Positions 20,312 to 30,061 of a stretch of 64,000 nt of DNA are shown here, piece after piece. Position numbers and translations under genes: made by a program. The stretch is from Phymatolithon calcareum (taxonomy: Eukaryota; Rhodophyta; Florideophyceae; Hapalidiales), in the NCBI GenBank assembly GCA_977006965.1, contig OZ345375.1, forward strand, positions 1,860,001 to 1,924,000. The letters are read 5' to 3'. Within the stretch, counting starts at the first letter, position 1; each line of letters opens with the position of its first letter. Below the pieces are notes generated by a model. It was not told the DNA's origin and did not search any database. It was given only the letters and a program-made list of their open reading frames with translations.

Positions 20312-20818
20312 CAGAAATGATAAATATGTGAATCAAGCCTATTGGATCATCAGAATGCTCCTCCGACTCTCGAGGCAGTGAGATCAATCATTAGATTGTC
20401 GTTATGAACCGTACCTGTCGCCATTCCGATACTGCCCCGAGAGCTGCCCAAATCGCACAGACGGACAGAGGTGATCTTACATCAACTGTTTGGAGACCGC
20501 AGCCCCCCCCCCCCGGTGGCAGTCTTTAGGTACGGATTGAGCAGGGACACAATGTCGTAAGACCCAATGTGCAAAACCTGTAATTCTGACTGCAATGAAA
20601 CTGCCGAGCACCTTATTTTAAAGTGTGCTGGACGTTCCGTCTCCAGATGTAAGTTTATTTGTAGATTAGGTGCAAAAACCGTAGAAGAGCTATGCCGTGA
20701 GAGACCCTTAGCCATAATCAAATTTCTGAACAGTGAAAAGCTGTCGCAGAACAGCTTTAGGCGCTCACCTTCCGTGTTAGCGATCTGCCCGCAATAAAGA
20801 AAGAAACAAACAAATACG
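20312..20818 (+). pseudogene. LINE ORF2 C-terminal fragment with Cys/His finger
   Basis: About 500 bp absent from the matching place in the sister spacer (18195-18210). A plus frame from 20567 reads MCKTCNSDCNETAEHLILKC then KTVEELCRERPLAIIKFLN, the C-terminal CxxC...HxxxxC finger common in non-LTR elements. The end is AATAAAGAAAGAAACAAAC, an A-rich tail, where the duplicated spacer resumes. A related fragment lies at 30890-31480 on the minus strand. A run of 12 C occurs at 20503-20514. Confidence 0.65.
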
Positions 20819-22034
20819 ATATAATGCCACACTGCTTGTTGAAGTTATCGAAATACTTAGCGTATCACTGAGCCTGTATATGACATCCGTCGACGACTCG
20901 TACCGTTGCCATATAGTGCCCAATCTGGCTGAAAAATGTTGCCCTAACATAGCACTCGTCTACTGCAATGCTGTCTGCTGGCACCTTTCGTCGAGCTCGC
21001 AGGAGGAGATTGCCATTAGAGCAGCATAGTAGAACACAGATCCATGCTTACTTCAGTGCCGACGAAGCTCAATCTTTTTCATAAAGGATTGACTACTAAA
21101 GAAGACATTAACTATACATGGACAAAGCGTGTCCTTTCTCCAGCATAACGTACATTGCAAACTACGTCAGTAATCATGCCAGGCACTTCAAAGCCTGCCC
21201 CTAGAGCTCCAATGCTAACTTTTCCGGACGAAGTGCCTTCCGCATATCACTAGCAGCGCGTGGCCCGGTGACCCAGCTCGGCAAGAAGTCCACAACAGTT
21301 TTTGAAATCCAATTCGACCATCCCGGAGTATGCACCACCTCCCTTCCAAACGCCGCAATACAACTCTCAACAGCCTTTTCAGTCCCCATGATCGACAAAC
21401 TCGCCCCCGCCGACTTATTAAAATACTCTCCCCCGCGGTCAACCATCTCACTTTGCACTATTCCCGGCTCAAACGACATCACCTCCACCCCATACTCGCA
21501 CAACTCGTACCGTAGTGACACAGCTAGCGTGGTCACAAACGACTTTGAGGCCGAATACAACGCTAAATAAGGATTTGACCTTGCCGCAATGGAACTCACG
21601 AAAATCATCCCACCGCGCTTCCGCTTCGCAAGCCGCGGTCCAATCACACGCGTCAGTGTCGCCACCGCCATGACGTTCAGCGCGATGAGATGCTGGATTT
21701 TCTCCAGCGGCTCGGTAACATACGCGCCGAACATCTCCACCCCAGCGTTGTTCACGAGGAGGCCTACGTCATACCCACTGACCGCGTCACCGATTTGGAC
21801 GGCTGCACCAGGCTCCGTCAGGTCGATTCCGAGGACGAGTGTGTTGATAGAGTGCGCTGAGGAAAGCTCGAGGGCAAGTGCCTCGAGACGGTCAACGCGA
21901 CGGGCGACGAGGATCAAGTTGAGGCCACGCTTCGCTAGGGAGCGGCAGAACTGAGCGCCAATTCCCGACGAGGCGCCGGTGACCAGCGCCCATGGGCCAT
22001 ACTTCTCTACAAATTTGGAGCCTTCTGTCGGCAT
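20819..22034. repeat. SDR tandem duplication unit B (spacer plus SDR3)
   Basis: Partner of the unit at 18205-19437. The spacer matches through CGTCGACGACTCGTACCGTT and AAAGGATTGA.TACTAAAG. Homology stops close to the SDR3 start codon, since the promoter regions of SDR2 and SDR3 differ. Confidence 0.75.
21201..22034 (-). CDS. Short-chain dehydrogenase/reductase, copy 3
   Basis: A 277-aa SDR starting at MPTEGSKFVEKYGPW. The frame is open to 22109, but that upstream Met lies inside the loop of a hairpin and the extra 25 residues have no match in the paralogues. TGASSGIG, NNAG, FVSSIAARSNPY and YSASK supply all catalytic residues. Compared with copy 2 the core is nearly identical, but the first ten residues and the C-terminal segment (for example GREVVHTPGW, FLPSWVTGPR) differ. 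The 5' region is not shared with the other two genes, so its regulation is probably different. Substrate unknown. Confidence 0.93.
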   Translation of the reverse strand: MPTEGSKFVEKYGPWALVTGASSGIGAQFCRSLAKRGLNLILVARRVDRLEALALELSSAHSINTLVLGIDLTEPGAAVQIGDAVSGYDVGLLVNNAGVEMFGAYVTEPLEKIQHLIALNVMAVATLTRVIGPRLAKRKRGGMIFVSSIAARSNPYLALYSASKSFVTTLAVSLRYELCEYGVEVMSFEPGIVQSEMVDRGGEYFNKSAGASLSIMGTEKAVESCIAAFGREVVHTPGWSNWISKTVVDFLPSWVTGPRAASDMRKALRPEKLALEL

Positions 22035-22083
22035 GTCAACTGCTTCTTCGGTGGGTTGTGACTGCTTACGAGATGGTAATAAC

Positions 22084-22140
22084 TGAGATGCCCTTAAATG
22101 CAAAGGCAATTATTGTGCACTGGCATTTAAGGGCATCTCA
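22084..22140. repeat. Perfect hairpin upstream of SDR3
   Basis: Arms of 18 nt, TGAGATGCCCTTAAATGC (22084-22101) and its exact reverse complement (22123-22140), with a 21-nt loop. It lies 50-106 nt upstream of the SDR3 start, where SDR1 and SDR2 carry their shared CCAAT block. It could be an mRNA-leader stem, a protein-binding site, or the trace of an insertion. Confidence 0.7.
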
Positions 22141-23437
22141 AAAACTGCCAGCTTTTTCGCATGCATTGCACACTGGACCACTAGGAGTCGTATTTATGTC
22201 AATGACTTGCACTTGTCTGAATCTTGTTTGGACCAATGCGTTTTGTTCCAACATCTGCCACAGCGTACCTTGTGATTGCTGTGCATTTGTCACGAGCAAG
22301 CAGGCAATGGAGCCAATGGACAAGGTATCGTAAGCATAAGGAAGGCTGCGGACTCCTGGCCGCAGAGGGAGCTGCATGTATCCTACAACCGATGAGGGTC
22401 CGCGGACTGTCGATTGCTAGGATTGAATGCACTGCGGGAAATGCTATGCACTTGGAATCCCATTCCTAGTCTAGGACGCTAAAAAGACTACTCTTGTAGT
22501 TGATAAACTCTGCGAGGTCCCGAATAAAGACTCTTCCGTGGTTCTTGTTTCATTCCGAATGGGCGTGCCGCCAAGAGCATCTTCAAGTCTTTTAATTTGT
22601 AATCACTGGGAGTGCCAAGATAAGGTTGGGTTTATCATGAAAAGGGGTGATCTCTCTCCGATGAGATGATGAGATCTCCAGTCTAAGGTGCGGTTAGGAT
22701 CGCCCTTTAAATAGAGCAGGGATGAGAAATGCACAGCCTGTAAAAAGAGGGGGAGCACTAACTGGCACTACTCTAATAATCGCAATTGGTCCGTATGTAA
22801 TCTCTGAGAGTGTAAGTGTCCGTCCTTACGCTCATGCAGCATTGCGTGTCTACAAATTGTCGATCATGACCCGTGTTTGAACCAAGCTGGTTTGCGGCCA
22901 CCGGTTTCCATCACACCGAGAGTATAATTTTCAAAGTTCTGACGCGCTAACACAGCAAGCCACGAAGCACCATTGGCTCTATATACAGCGAAGGGACCGT
23001 GAGCAAGTTAGCCACACCGTCTTACAAGCGCGCGAACATCGACAAAGTTGATCTCAAGGACCAGGTACACCGCAACCTGTTTCTGCAAGATCCAATCCTG
23101 AAACGGTCTTCATCACGCATCTCCCTTAATCTTTAGAATCAGTGTAGAAATACCGCCCCAATCTTTTTGTCATGTATTGGGATTCTTCATTTAGAAATCT
23201 GTTCTTCTCGAGACCTTTCGACTTTGACCGCCATCTCTGATTTTGGCACCCTTCACATGCCTCACACGGTCGCGTTCCGCCCAGCTCTCAGCAGTGGCTC
23301 CCAATCCAAGGAATTGTTCAACTTTCTTTCCCACATTTTCGTCCACCAACACATCGACTTCCTTCCCCTGCCAAGGCGAAAACCGCCGAGTCGCCCCGGC
23401 ATCTTCCGGACGCCCTCTTCACTGTTAACGTCTCCCC
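22141..23437. other. Intergenic; no supported gene
   Basis: Frames of 80-160 codons on both strands show no motif. The last 200 bp precede the secreted-protein gene. Confidence 0.4.
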
Positions 23438-24532
23438 ATGGTACAACCACGGTGTCTGCACCCGCGGCGCTCGATGGCTGTCCTGCTATCTGCGTTATGC
23501 TTCGCGCAGCTATCCCTCTTGCTAAATGCACACGTTGCAAGTTGCCACTCGCCTCGTGCAAACATCGCCGACAGTGCTTTTCCATGCAAACTTCGCCCCG
23601 ACTCCAACTCGCACAGGGTATCTACAATTCCTCCACCCGAGGTGCATAACTCTCCGCTCTTCAACTTTGATTCACGAGCCGGGGTGACCCTAAGCGCTAC
23701 AAAGTTCGAAGTCGCCGCAGCCGGGCGCATATTCTCGCCGCTTTCCGACATCGATATCGGCGGCGCGCCGGGAAAACCGCCGTCAAATACTTCAGCGGGT
23801 TTCACGACACTGGAACTCACTTGGTTTGACCATCGCATTGAAATGCGTGTCTTCATCTACTTCGCAGCGAACGCAACCCACTGGTGGGCCTCTGTGATTC
23901 GGACATACGACGGCACGTCGACTGGGGAGTGGGTGACGCGACGCGGCCGGTATTTCGAAACACCGTTGGGAGAAGCATACGTCGGTGATTTTCGCACTCA
24001 TGCGCTCACAATTGAAGGCATGATACTTCGCGCATTTGTAGTGCGACCAACCATTTGCCAAAGGAGTGGCGCCCCTGGATCGGTTTTGTTGCAGCGCTCC
24101 GACATACAGGCAATCATGGGCTTCATTCCACAGTCAACCACTTCGGGTGCGTCTTCGGGGTACGCGTTCACAGTCGAGGCACTCGAAGCGGCTCTGTGTG
24201 CACCTGTCCACGCATCTGAAGTTCTGTTCCGAGTTGCGACAGGTAACTCGCTCGTGGCTGTTGTGGATGAGGTTTTGTATAGTCCTTCTTGGGCGTTGAG
24301 CAAGCTGTGGGTGTCTATAACGTTCAAGGGGGCTGGAAAGACTGCAGTGCATATTGATGTAGTGAGAGCGGTGTCAAAAAATGTTGTGGGTAGTCTAGCG
24401 GTTCCTGTTTCTGTTTCCGTCGACGGCAATGCAGATCAGTCGCATGGGAATACGTCAGAGATTCTAGCGATCGCGAAGAATAGACCGCTTACCAGTGCTA
24501 ACCCAGTTGGTGCCGCTCATCGAGACTTGTAG
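23438..24532 (+). CDS. Secreted protein of unknown family
   Basis: A 364-codon frame. The first Met is followed at residue 13 by a second, MAVLLSALCFAQLSLLLNAH, which with VASCHS forms a classic signal peptide; this internal Met (23474) is the more likely start. The mature part has three N-glycosylation sequons (SNTSAG, ANATHW, GNTSEI), a Trp-rich patch (ATHWWASVIRTYDG) and alternating hydrophobic strands (YSPSWALSKLWVSITFKG). No further membrane segment or GPI-like tail is seen. I do not recognise the family. Codon use and GC resemble the HECT and SNARE genes, so I take it as a real host gene. Confidence 0.7.
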   Translation: MVQPRCLHPRRSMAVLLSALCFAQLSLLLNAHVASCHSPRANIADSAFPCKLRPDSNSHRVSTIPPPEVHNSPLFNFDSRAGVTLSATKFEVAAAGRIFSPLSDIDIGGAPGKPPSNTSAGFTTLELTWFDHRIEMRVFIYFAANATHWWASVIRTYDGTSTGEWVTRRGRYFETPLGEAYVGDFRTHALTIEGMILRAFVVRPTICQRSGAPGSVLLQRSDIQAIMGFIPQSTTSGASSGYAFTVEALEAALCAPVHASEVLFRVATGNSLVAVVDEVLYSPSWALSKLWVSITFKGAGKTAVHIDVVRAVSKNVVGSLAVPVSVSVDGNADQSHGNTSEILAIAKNRPLTSANPVGAAHRDL

Positions 24533-24898
24533 GGAATATGCAGACTACACGCTATTTGCATATCGATGGTTAAGGTTGATAATGGCTTCCCATGCATGAT
24601 CTTTTTGGTTTTTGACCAGTATTCAATTGTCCGAATGTATCGTCAAGCCACTCACACAACTTTTATGCATGTTTCCACTGACCGATGCACTATCTGCGGT
24701 AAAAGGTTCAGCCTCTGGACAGGATGTAGCACCGGAACACACGCGACATCGTTCAAGTGCTGGACACAAAAACCGCTTCACTCTGCGGACGGCTTCAAAG
24801 AGGTAGTAATAACCATAGAATACAGTACAGAGTCTCGTTTTGACAGAAGGTAATGTAAAGTTTTTCCCTTTTTTTAATATGCACCGGTTCCAAATGCG
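24533..24898. other. Intergenic; no gene
   Basis: 3' flank of the secreted-protein gene up to the piggyBac target site. A 95-codon frame (24566-24853) has no support. Confidence 0.4.
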
Positions 24899-24916
24899 TT
24901 AACCCTCTCGTACTGC
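24899..24916. repeat. piggyBac left end: TTAA target plus TIR
   Basis: TTAA (24899-24902) followed by CCCTCTCGTACTGC. The same 14 nt occur inverted at 26910-26923, followed by TTAA. TTAA targets and CCCT-type ends are diagnostic of piggyBac. Confidence 0.85.
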
Positions 24917-25116
24917 ACATCCTTATCTGGACAAATCTGTCCTGTTTGGGTCATTCTTATTTTTTGGATACTTCTTGCAGATTTTATTGTTAAAATAATT
25001 CAATGATAGTCCATTTCGGGTCTTAAAATCCACCTTTCGGAGTATTGACCGCTGTTATTGAGCCCCAGCACCATTTTAATCTACGTGCGTCGTATTATTA
25101 GGGTCTTAGGAATGTT

Positions 25117-25970
25117 ATGTGTGCAGTTTTTCAGAGCATGAGTAAGTTTTGTTGGATCTATAATGTAGAGAGTGACGTACACAGGAAGGAAGCAGTTCAG
25201 AAGCTTTACCATCAGAATCACAGAGAGCGCATACATTTTGACATCATCAAGTTCTCGGATTGGACGTCCGCTGCAAGGGAAGCAAAAAGATGGATAGCTC
25301 TGAAGAGCCCCCGCGCTCCTTCGTTGTGCAGGTATGAGCGGGTCGCATGCCTTGATTGTAGGGCACCTTTATGTTTCGGGGATTTTAGAAGCCGCTATAG
25401 CCTACATGCCGTGGAGGAAAGGCACTAGACACCAATAAAGACCCAGACTATGGACGTTGTCCTGACTATAATGAGTGCATGGGCGGAGTTGATCTCACAG
25501 ATCAGCTTCGCTCGTACTATCATTACGAGAGGCGCAATCAGAAGTGGACAAATGCAATTTTCACATTTCTCTTGGAGCAAACTATCGTGAACTGCTCTAT
25601 TGCACTACCGTTCCACAAAGCTGAGAAGCCTACACTTCTTGAGTTTCGGGAGAGAGTTGTGGCATCACTTTGTGACCTCAAGCTACATCCGGGAGCCGGT
25701 TCAATGTCGTCCAAAAGGCCGCCTGTGCCACACGAAAAAAAATAGGCACATCGAAATGCAGGACGTTCATCAGCTTGCCAAGGTTGATGACGTTGATGGA
25801 TTGCCCGTGCGGCCCTATTGTTCATTTCCTGGATATAGATGCAGAACACGGTACGCATGCCTTGATTGTAGGATACTTTTATGTTTCGGGGATTTGGGAA
25901 GCTGCTATAGCCTACATGCCGCGGAGGAAAGGCATTAGACACCAATAAAGACCCAGACTATGGAATTGTT
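25117..25970 (+). pseudogene. piggyBac transposase remnant with duplicated C-terminal finger
   Basis: 25479-25745 begins MGGVDLTDQLRSYYHYERRN, the hallmark around the third catalytic Asp of piggyBac transposases, and continues KWTNAIFTFLLEQTIVNCSI. After a frame change, 25800-25938 encodes the Cys-rich domain that binds the ends (CLDCRILLCFGDLGSCYSLH). A second version (CLDCRAPLCFGDFRSRYSLH) lies upstream at 25330-25428, and both are followed by TAGACACCAATAAAGACCCA. The finger and 3' end were therefore duplicated around the MGGVD segment. Confidence 0.75.
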
Positions 25971-26017
25971 TCTATCTCTGATTTGTCAAGAGTGCGCAGT
26001 ATCGCATTGTCCACTAT

Positions 26018-26477
26018 CTAAGACTCATGGAAGTTGGAATCTTGCCAGTTGTACGCTCGTCGAGCACTATTGATCTCCGGTGATATCCCATTGCGCGATC
26101 CTTCATCTACACGGCGAGCATAACCCATACGACGAGCTAATATGTACCGCCAAAGACAGCGGTACACATCAGAACTGTACCTTCCAGTCGAATTCATGGA
26201 GCTCTCTCTGCAGACGACCTTCTGCGATACGTATTCCTCTGCTCCATGATACGACTCTAGTTTTTTTGGGTTGAGAAGTGTCAAGAGCAAAACAAAGTCC
26301 TCAATTGATCCTCCCATTCCTCCATCTGCGACTGCCTTCATAATATACATTCCTATCTGCATGGCGACCGATCGTGAATGCTATGTTTTGAAGGCACTAA
26401 GAGCATACATGGCTCTCTCGTGGTCTGCCAAAGCTCCTCTCATCATGAAAGCACATTTCCCATCCAGGCCGCAATGA
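26018..26477 (-). pseudogene. Unrecognised minus-strand frame inside piggyBac
   Basis: From about 26470 the minus strand reads GKCAFMMRGALADHERAMYA, then a TAG, then on in the same frame MQIGMYIMKAVADGGMGGSI, EDFVLLLTLLNPKKLESYHG and ILARRMGYARRVDEGSRNG. About 145 codons hold one stop. It is not a piggyBac domain I know. It may be a captured host-gene piece or an accessory ORF; function unknown. Confidence 0.4.
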
Positions 26478-26909
26478 CTTATAGTCAGATCGTAGCTCAT
26501 TAGGTACACAGATGAAGCGCAAAGGACACGCAGGCCGAAAAGCTCAGTTTAGGGGCCAAATTCGAATGTTTTGCTCGATGTAGAACTGCCCATATCTTTT
26601 TTTTCCAGCCGATTTTGTGAAAACGAAAAAACGGGTCCAGGTACTGTGCTTAAGAAGACATCCACCTTGAAATAATATCCGAACGCGCAACTGCTAACTG
26701 TCTACATCATCTGAACGAAGAGGCATAATTGGACACGAAAATCGCGGCTTTGCTTGTAGCTTCGCGTACCCTGCGCGAACTCACTCCAAACTTGTTCAGT
26801 ACGAGCGCATACACATGGGGAAGGACAGGAAATACTCTATGACGTGTTTTGATGCGCGTGGGCCTCGCAAAAGAATTATTTTACTGTGTCCCAATAAACC
26901 TCAATTGTA

Positions 26910-26927
26910 GCAGTACGAGAGGGTTAA
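26910..26927. repeat. piggyBac right end: TIR plus TTAA
   Basis: GCAGTACGAGAGGG followed by TTAA (26924-26927), the inverted partner of the left end. Confidence 0.85.
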
Positions 26928-26961
26928 TACCTTTTTTTAAAAAAAAATGGTATCCGGATAC

Positions 26962-27024
26962 GCAAATGCGTGGCCACGTACCTTTTTAAAAAAAAGGTAA
27001 AAAGGTACGTGGCCACGCATTTGC
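26962..27024. repeat. Perfect 26-bp hairpin beside piggyBac
   Basis: 26962-26987 (GCAAATGCGTGGCCACGTAC plus CTTTTT) is exactly reverse-complemented at 26999-27024, with an 11-nt loop. A second A/T palindrome (TACCTTTTTTT...AAATGGTA) lies between it and the piggyBac right end at 26928-26952. The inner arm contains the palindrome GTGGCCAC. Confidence 0.75.
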
Positions 27025-27749
27025 TTACGCTGGGACGAATTTTAAATTGCTATGGTGTTATGGCTGGTGCCTGTAGTTGTTTGACAGAAGCGGGAGCGAC
27101 CCAGTCTGATGAGTTTCTGAAAACCTTCCTCTTGTCCAAAATCGGGCATCGAGGGGGAAACATGCTCCAATGTCCTGTGTCACGCGGCATCAGGTGATGT
27201 AAAAAGTATTTACTGAGCAATGTGAATTTATATTGCCGGTTTGTTTTTGACGGCCTGAAACATGACGAGGCAATCATCGAGTTCTCTCCTTTTGAAGGCA
27301 CTTTCCTCTCGCGATCGTTTAACTTTGGATAATCCTGTCTCAATATCTTGGATAGACTAGATGCAATTTTTTTGTCACTTCTGTGAGCTTCCAGGTGCTC
27401 ATCGGTGGGAATTAGTGGCCGAGGTTTTATACATCCCCGATTTGACGCAAAAGTGTTGCACCAGTTTTGTCTTTGCGTGCGGGACGGGGCATTTTCCCTT
27501 TTTCGACTTTCGCGGCAGCTTCGAGGGTCTTCTGCTTTTTTTTACTACTTGGTGTTTTTGCTTTCCAAGCTCTCATTGGCCGCAGTACATAGATGCTGGT
27601 TCACTTTGGAGTCCGTGACATCCAGCTCAGCATTTTGAGGCTCCTTGCCTTCCCGCTCATGTATTGACGCAATTTTTTCACGGCGCCTTATCAGTCTTCA
27701 CACGAACTTCGGGTCAGACTATCTCTCCTGTCCCTGGGCTGTAGAGTGC
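27025..27749. other. No gene seen
   Basis: Short frames only. Likely old repeat DNA between the hairpin and the LINE fragment. Confidence 0.4.
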
Positions 27750-28690
27750 GGCACATCACCCTGATCTTATGAAAAGCTGCTCCCGTACAGTCTTAGGAGT
27801 GTTAATGAGGGCTTTCAAATAAACAAATAACAGTTGCAAAAAAAACATCACCCTGACCTTTCCGTGGCCCTTTTTCCGGGCTTCCTGAATATTTGCCTGA
27901 AGAACATCGATTCGATCTTCTTGGCCTCGTACTCTGCTTTGGAGGTCCATGAATTCAGGTACAATATGTATTACCATCGAGACTGTGCCAAGGTTTTGTA
28001 CAACCTTATCGATCTCGTCGGATACACTCCAGTCGTCAAGGACTCGAGTCTTCTTCCAGCTAAGAGGTTGTGTTTGAATTCTTGCTTCTTTCAACAAATT
28101 TTGAGTCTGAAACCCTATCCTCACAAGAACATGATGCCCAAAGGATTTCGCTTCGCTTTGTTTACCGTATTCAGGTTTCGCCCGGAAAAAGTGAAAGTGC
28201 TCCATGATATCAGTCCAAGAGCAAAGTACTTCGCTTTATTGACACCAGACGGAGGCTTCTTTGGTTTCTCTCTGCTGATGTGGCTGCCACCTTGATATCA
28301 TTCGAGAATAACTTGCTGTGCTTGAATCTAGCCCCATGCCAAATGTATCCATGAAGCCATCATACAAGCATAGGCTCAATTGGGTGCTCTGCGCCACTCC
28401 TTCGGCAATTGCGAACCACTCGTCGCCATTCGTCTGTATAAAAGACAGACTCCAAGAAGGCATGACCAGTTCCTCTATTCTGGATCAAGGAACATTGTTA
28501 CTCTTTGTTCGAGCAAATCTCGCGGAACATGGTTATACACTGCCTTCAGGTCTAGAATAACGAAGAATCTTTGATTTTTCTTACGAAACTCCGCTATGTA
28601 TAGATGGGCGGGCTCTATCGCCTTGTGCTTCTGGAATCTCAGTGTAGAGCCAGGCTAACAAGAAACCTACACCACAAGAGTCGCTGACGA
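27750..28690 (-). pseudogene. LINE reverse-transcriptase fragment
   Basis: Minus-strand text from about 28645 downward: STLRFQKHKAIEPAHLYIAE, then RFFVILDLKAVYNHVPRDLL, the RT motif around the first catalytic Asp. After an in-frame TAG comes FIQTNGDEWFAIAEGVAQST and LSLCLYDGFMDTFG, the Gly-Val-Gln motif before the active site. The following DD motif is not recognisable. Stops and frameshifts make this a dead fragment. An 80-codon or longer frame continues to 27756 without motifs. Confidence 0.65.
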
Positions 28691-28884
28691 CCAGGAGAGA
28701 AAAAACAGCAGAGACTTGACCGGAGGAAAAAAACAGTAGAATAAGCATGAAGGTGCCGGCGTCGTCCTCCGGTGGTGACCTTGGCTAAACTTCGACATTG
28801 AGACAGGGACATGAAAAAGGGGAAAGGGACCTTGAGAGCGCTTGTCGACATACTGGATTGCACGACGAAAAGATTGCAGTCAGG

Positions 28885-29065
28885 AAGAGATGGATTGGAT
28901 TGGATTTCTGTTTAATTGAATCTCCCCTTGTCAATTTTTATTGCACCTGAGAGACTTTTCGTTGCGCTACAATCCTTCGCATACGTTTTCCTCGTTTCTT
29001 TTTCTCAAAGCTGGGGCGTTGCTCTTCATATTGTTTCGGATACTCAATCTCCAGCTTGAGTGGCA
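28885..29065 (-). repeat. LINE 3' end with TGGAT-type tail
   Basis: The minus strand encodes KRMRRIVAQRKVSQVQ before TAA, then AATTGACAAGGGGAGATTCA and a tail of (ATCCA) units. The same end occurs at 62119-62265 with a CCATCCATC tail and a clean target duplication. Confidence 0.6.
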
Positions 29066-29538
29066 TTATCAGTGATAAAATTGACCATATCTTGAACAAT
29101 TAAGGCTTTTAGACGCCCACTAAGCCCTGCAAAAGAACTGAGGGGAGACAGTCCTTAACCACAACACATGCTTCTCAAAAGCCCGATGCCTCTCCCTCTC
29201 AATGAGAGGCTGGAAGGGCTGGCTTTTATAGCCTTTGACAATACCCTAAATCTATCAATTACCTTATCCACGCAATCCAGTCTTTTGCCCTGGTTGCGTA
29301 AGTAAATGCCCCGTAATTATGGATTACCTCTTAAGTGTCGTTCTGCTCCTTGCTTGGCGAACGCTTGGTATCGTCCCATATCTACAGGCTGCCCCTGAAT
29401 TCCCCACTTCCAGTGTCACAAAACGGCAATGAACAGTTCAGAACAAAAGAGCGTTTATTTCCTTTCGCGCGCTCAGCGTTGTAGAACCTCGCGAAGGTCC
29501 AGGTGCTGTTCAAGAATGTAGCCACACATCAGTTAGTC
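29066..29538. other. No gene; LTR-like region with TATA box on minus strand
   Basis: The minus strand has GGCTATAAAAGCCAGCC near 29230, a small stem CTCTCCCTCTCAATGAGAG at 29189-29207, and G/T-rich leader-like DNA. No second copy was found in the window, so an LTR call is unproven. Confidence 0.25.
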
Positions 29539-30060
29539 TTAGTGATCCGCTATGACCTCTGGTTTCCCAAACAGGGACCGGGCATGGCGAGACGCCTGCA
29601 CCAGACACTTCTCCCCGTGTGCTCCAGGAAGGATCACTGAGGCGACCAAGACTTGGTGATTCTTATTTAGACTGCCTTCCGACACAATGCTGTGCTCGGG
29701 TGCTGTCGCATTTATACCATTCCGAATCTGGTCATCGGCGCTGGAGTATGAAGCGGCGCTCATCCAGAGCCAGTTAGACTGTCTCCGAATTTCTGTCTTG
29801 TTGTGAGAAATAGGCCGCAGTGTGTGAGACGGTGCCACTTGAGACCTGTTGTTTCTTGTCTTCTCGACAGCGATTATTCCCGACCTCGAATTTGCGACAT
29901 CCAGAGGGTACGCGTAGTTCGTCATATCATGTAGTACTGTAGACGATGGTCGCATATGTTCTCGACGTTCAAGAGCTTCTAATAGATCCACAGAATACGT
30001 AGAGCTATTCAGATGCTGCTCATTTCTAGAAATCACCATCGCTTTTATGAAAAACTGCAT
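29539..30060 (-). CDS. Unrecognised 173-codon frame
   Basis: Begins MQFFIKAMVISRNEQHLNSS and ends FGKPEVIADH. No signal peptide, membrane segment or catalytic motif is visible. It lies between LINE fragments, directly upstream (on its strand) of the TATA-bearing stretch. It may be a retroelement piece or a chance frame; low support. Confidence 0.2.
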   Translation of the reverse strand: MQFFIKAMVISRNEQHLNSSTYSVDLLEALERREHMRPSSTVLHDMTNYAYPLDVANSRSGIIAVEKTRNNRSQVAPSHTLRPISHNKTEIRRQSNWLWMSAASYSSADDQIRNGINATAPEHSIVSEGSLNKNHQVLVASVILPGAHGEKCLVQASRHARSLFGKPEVIADH

Positions 30061-30061
30061 T

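Larger units (their letters stand above)
24903..26923 (+). mobile_element. Degenerate piggyBac DNA transposon, 2.0 kb
   Basis: Bounded by perfect 14-bp terminal inverted repeats and TTAA duplications. Inside is the C-terminal part of a DDE_Tnp_1_7 transposase (plus strand), a duplicated Cys-rich tail, and an unrelated minus-strand frame. The N-terminal half of the transposase, with the first two catalytic Asp, is missing, so the element cannot move itself. Its ends are intact, so it could be mobilised by an active relative. Confidence 0.85.

Noticed and set aside
29066-29538. Possible LTR with TATA box
   Set aside because: No second copy in the window and no clear TG...CA ends, so it was left as an unclassified region.
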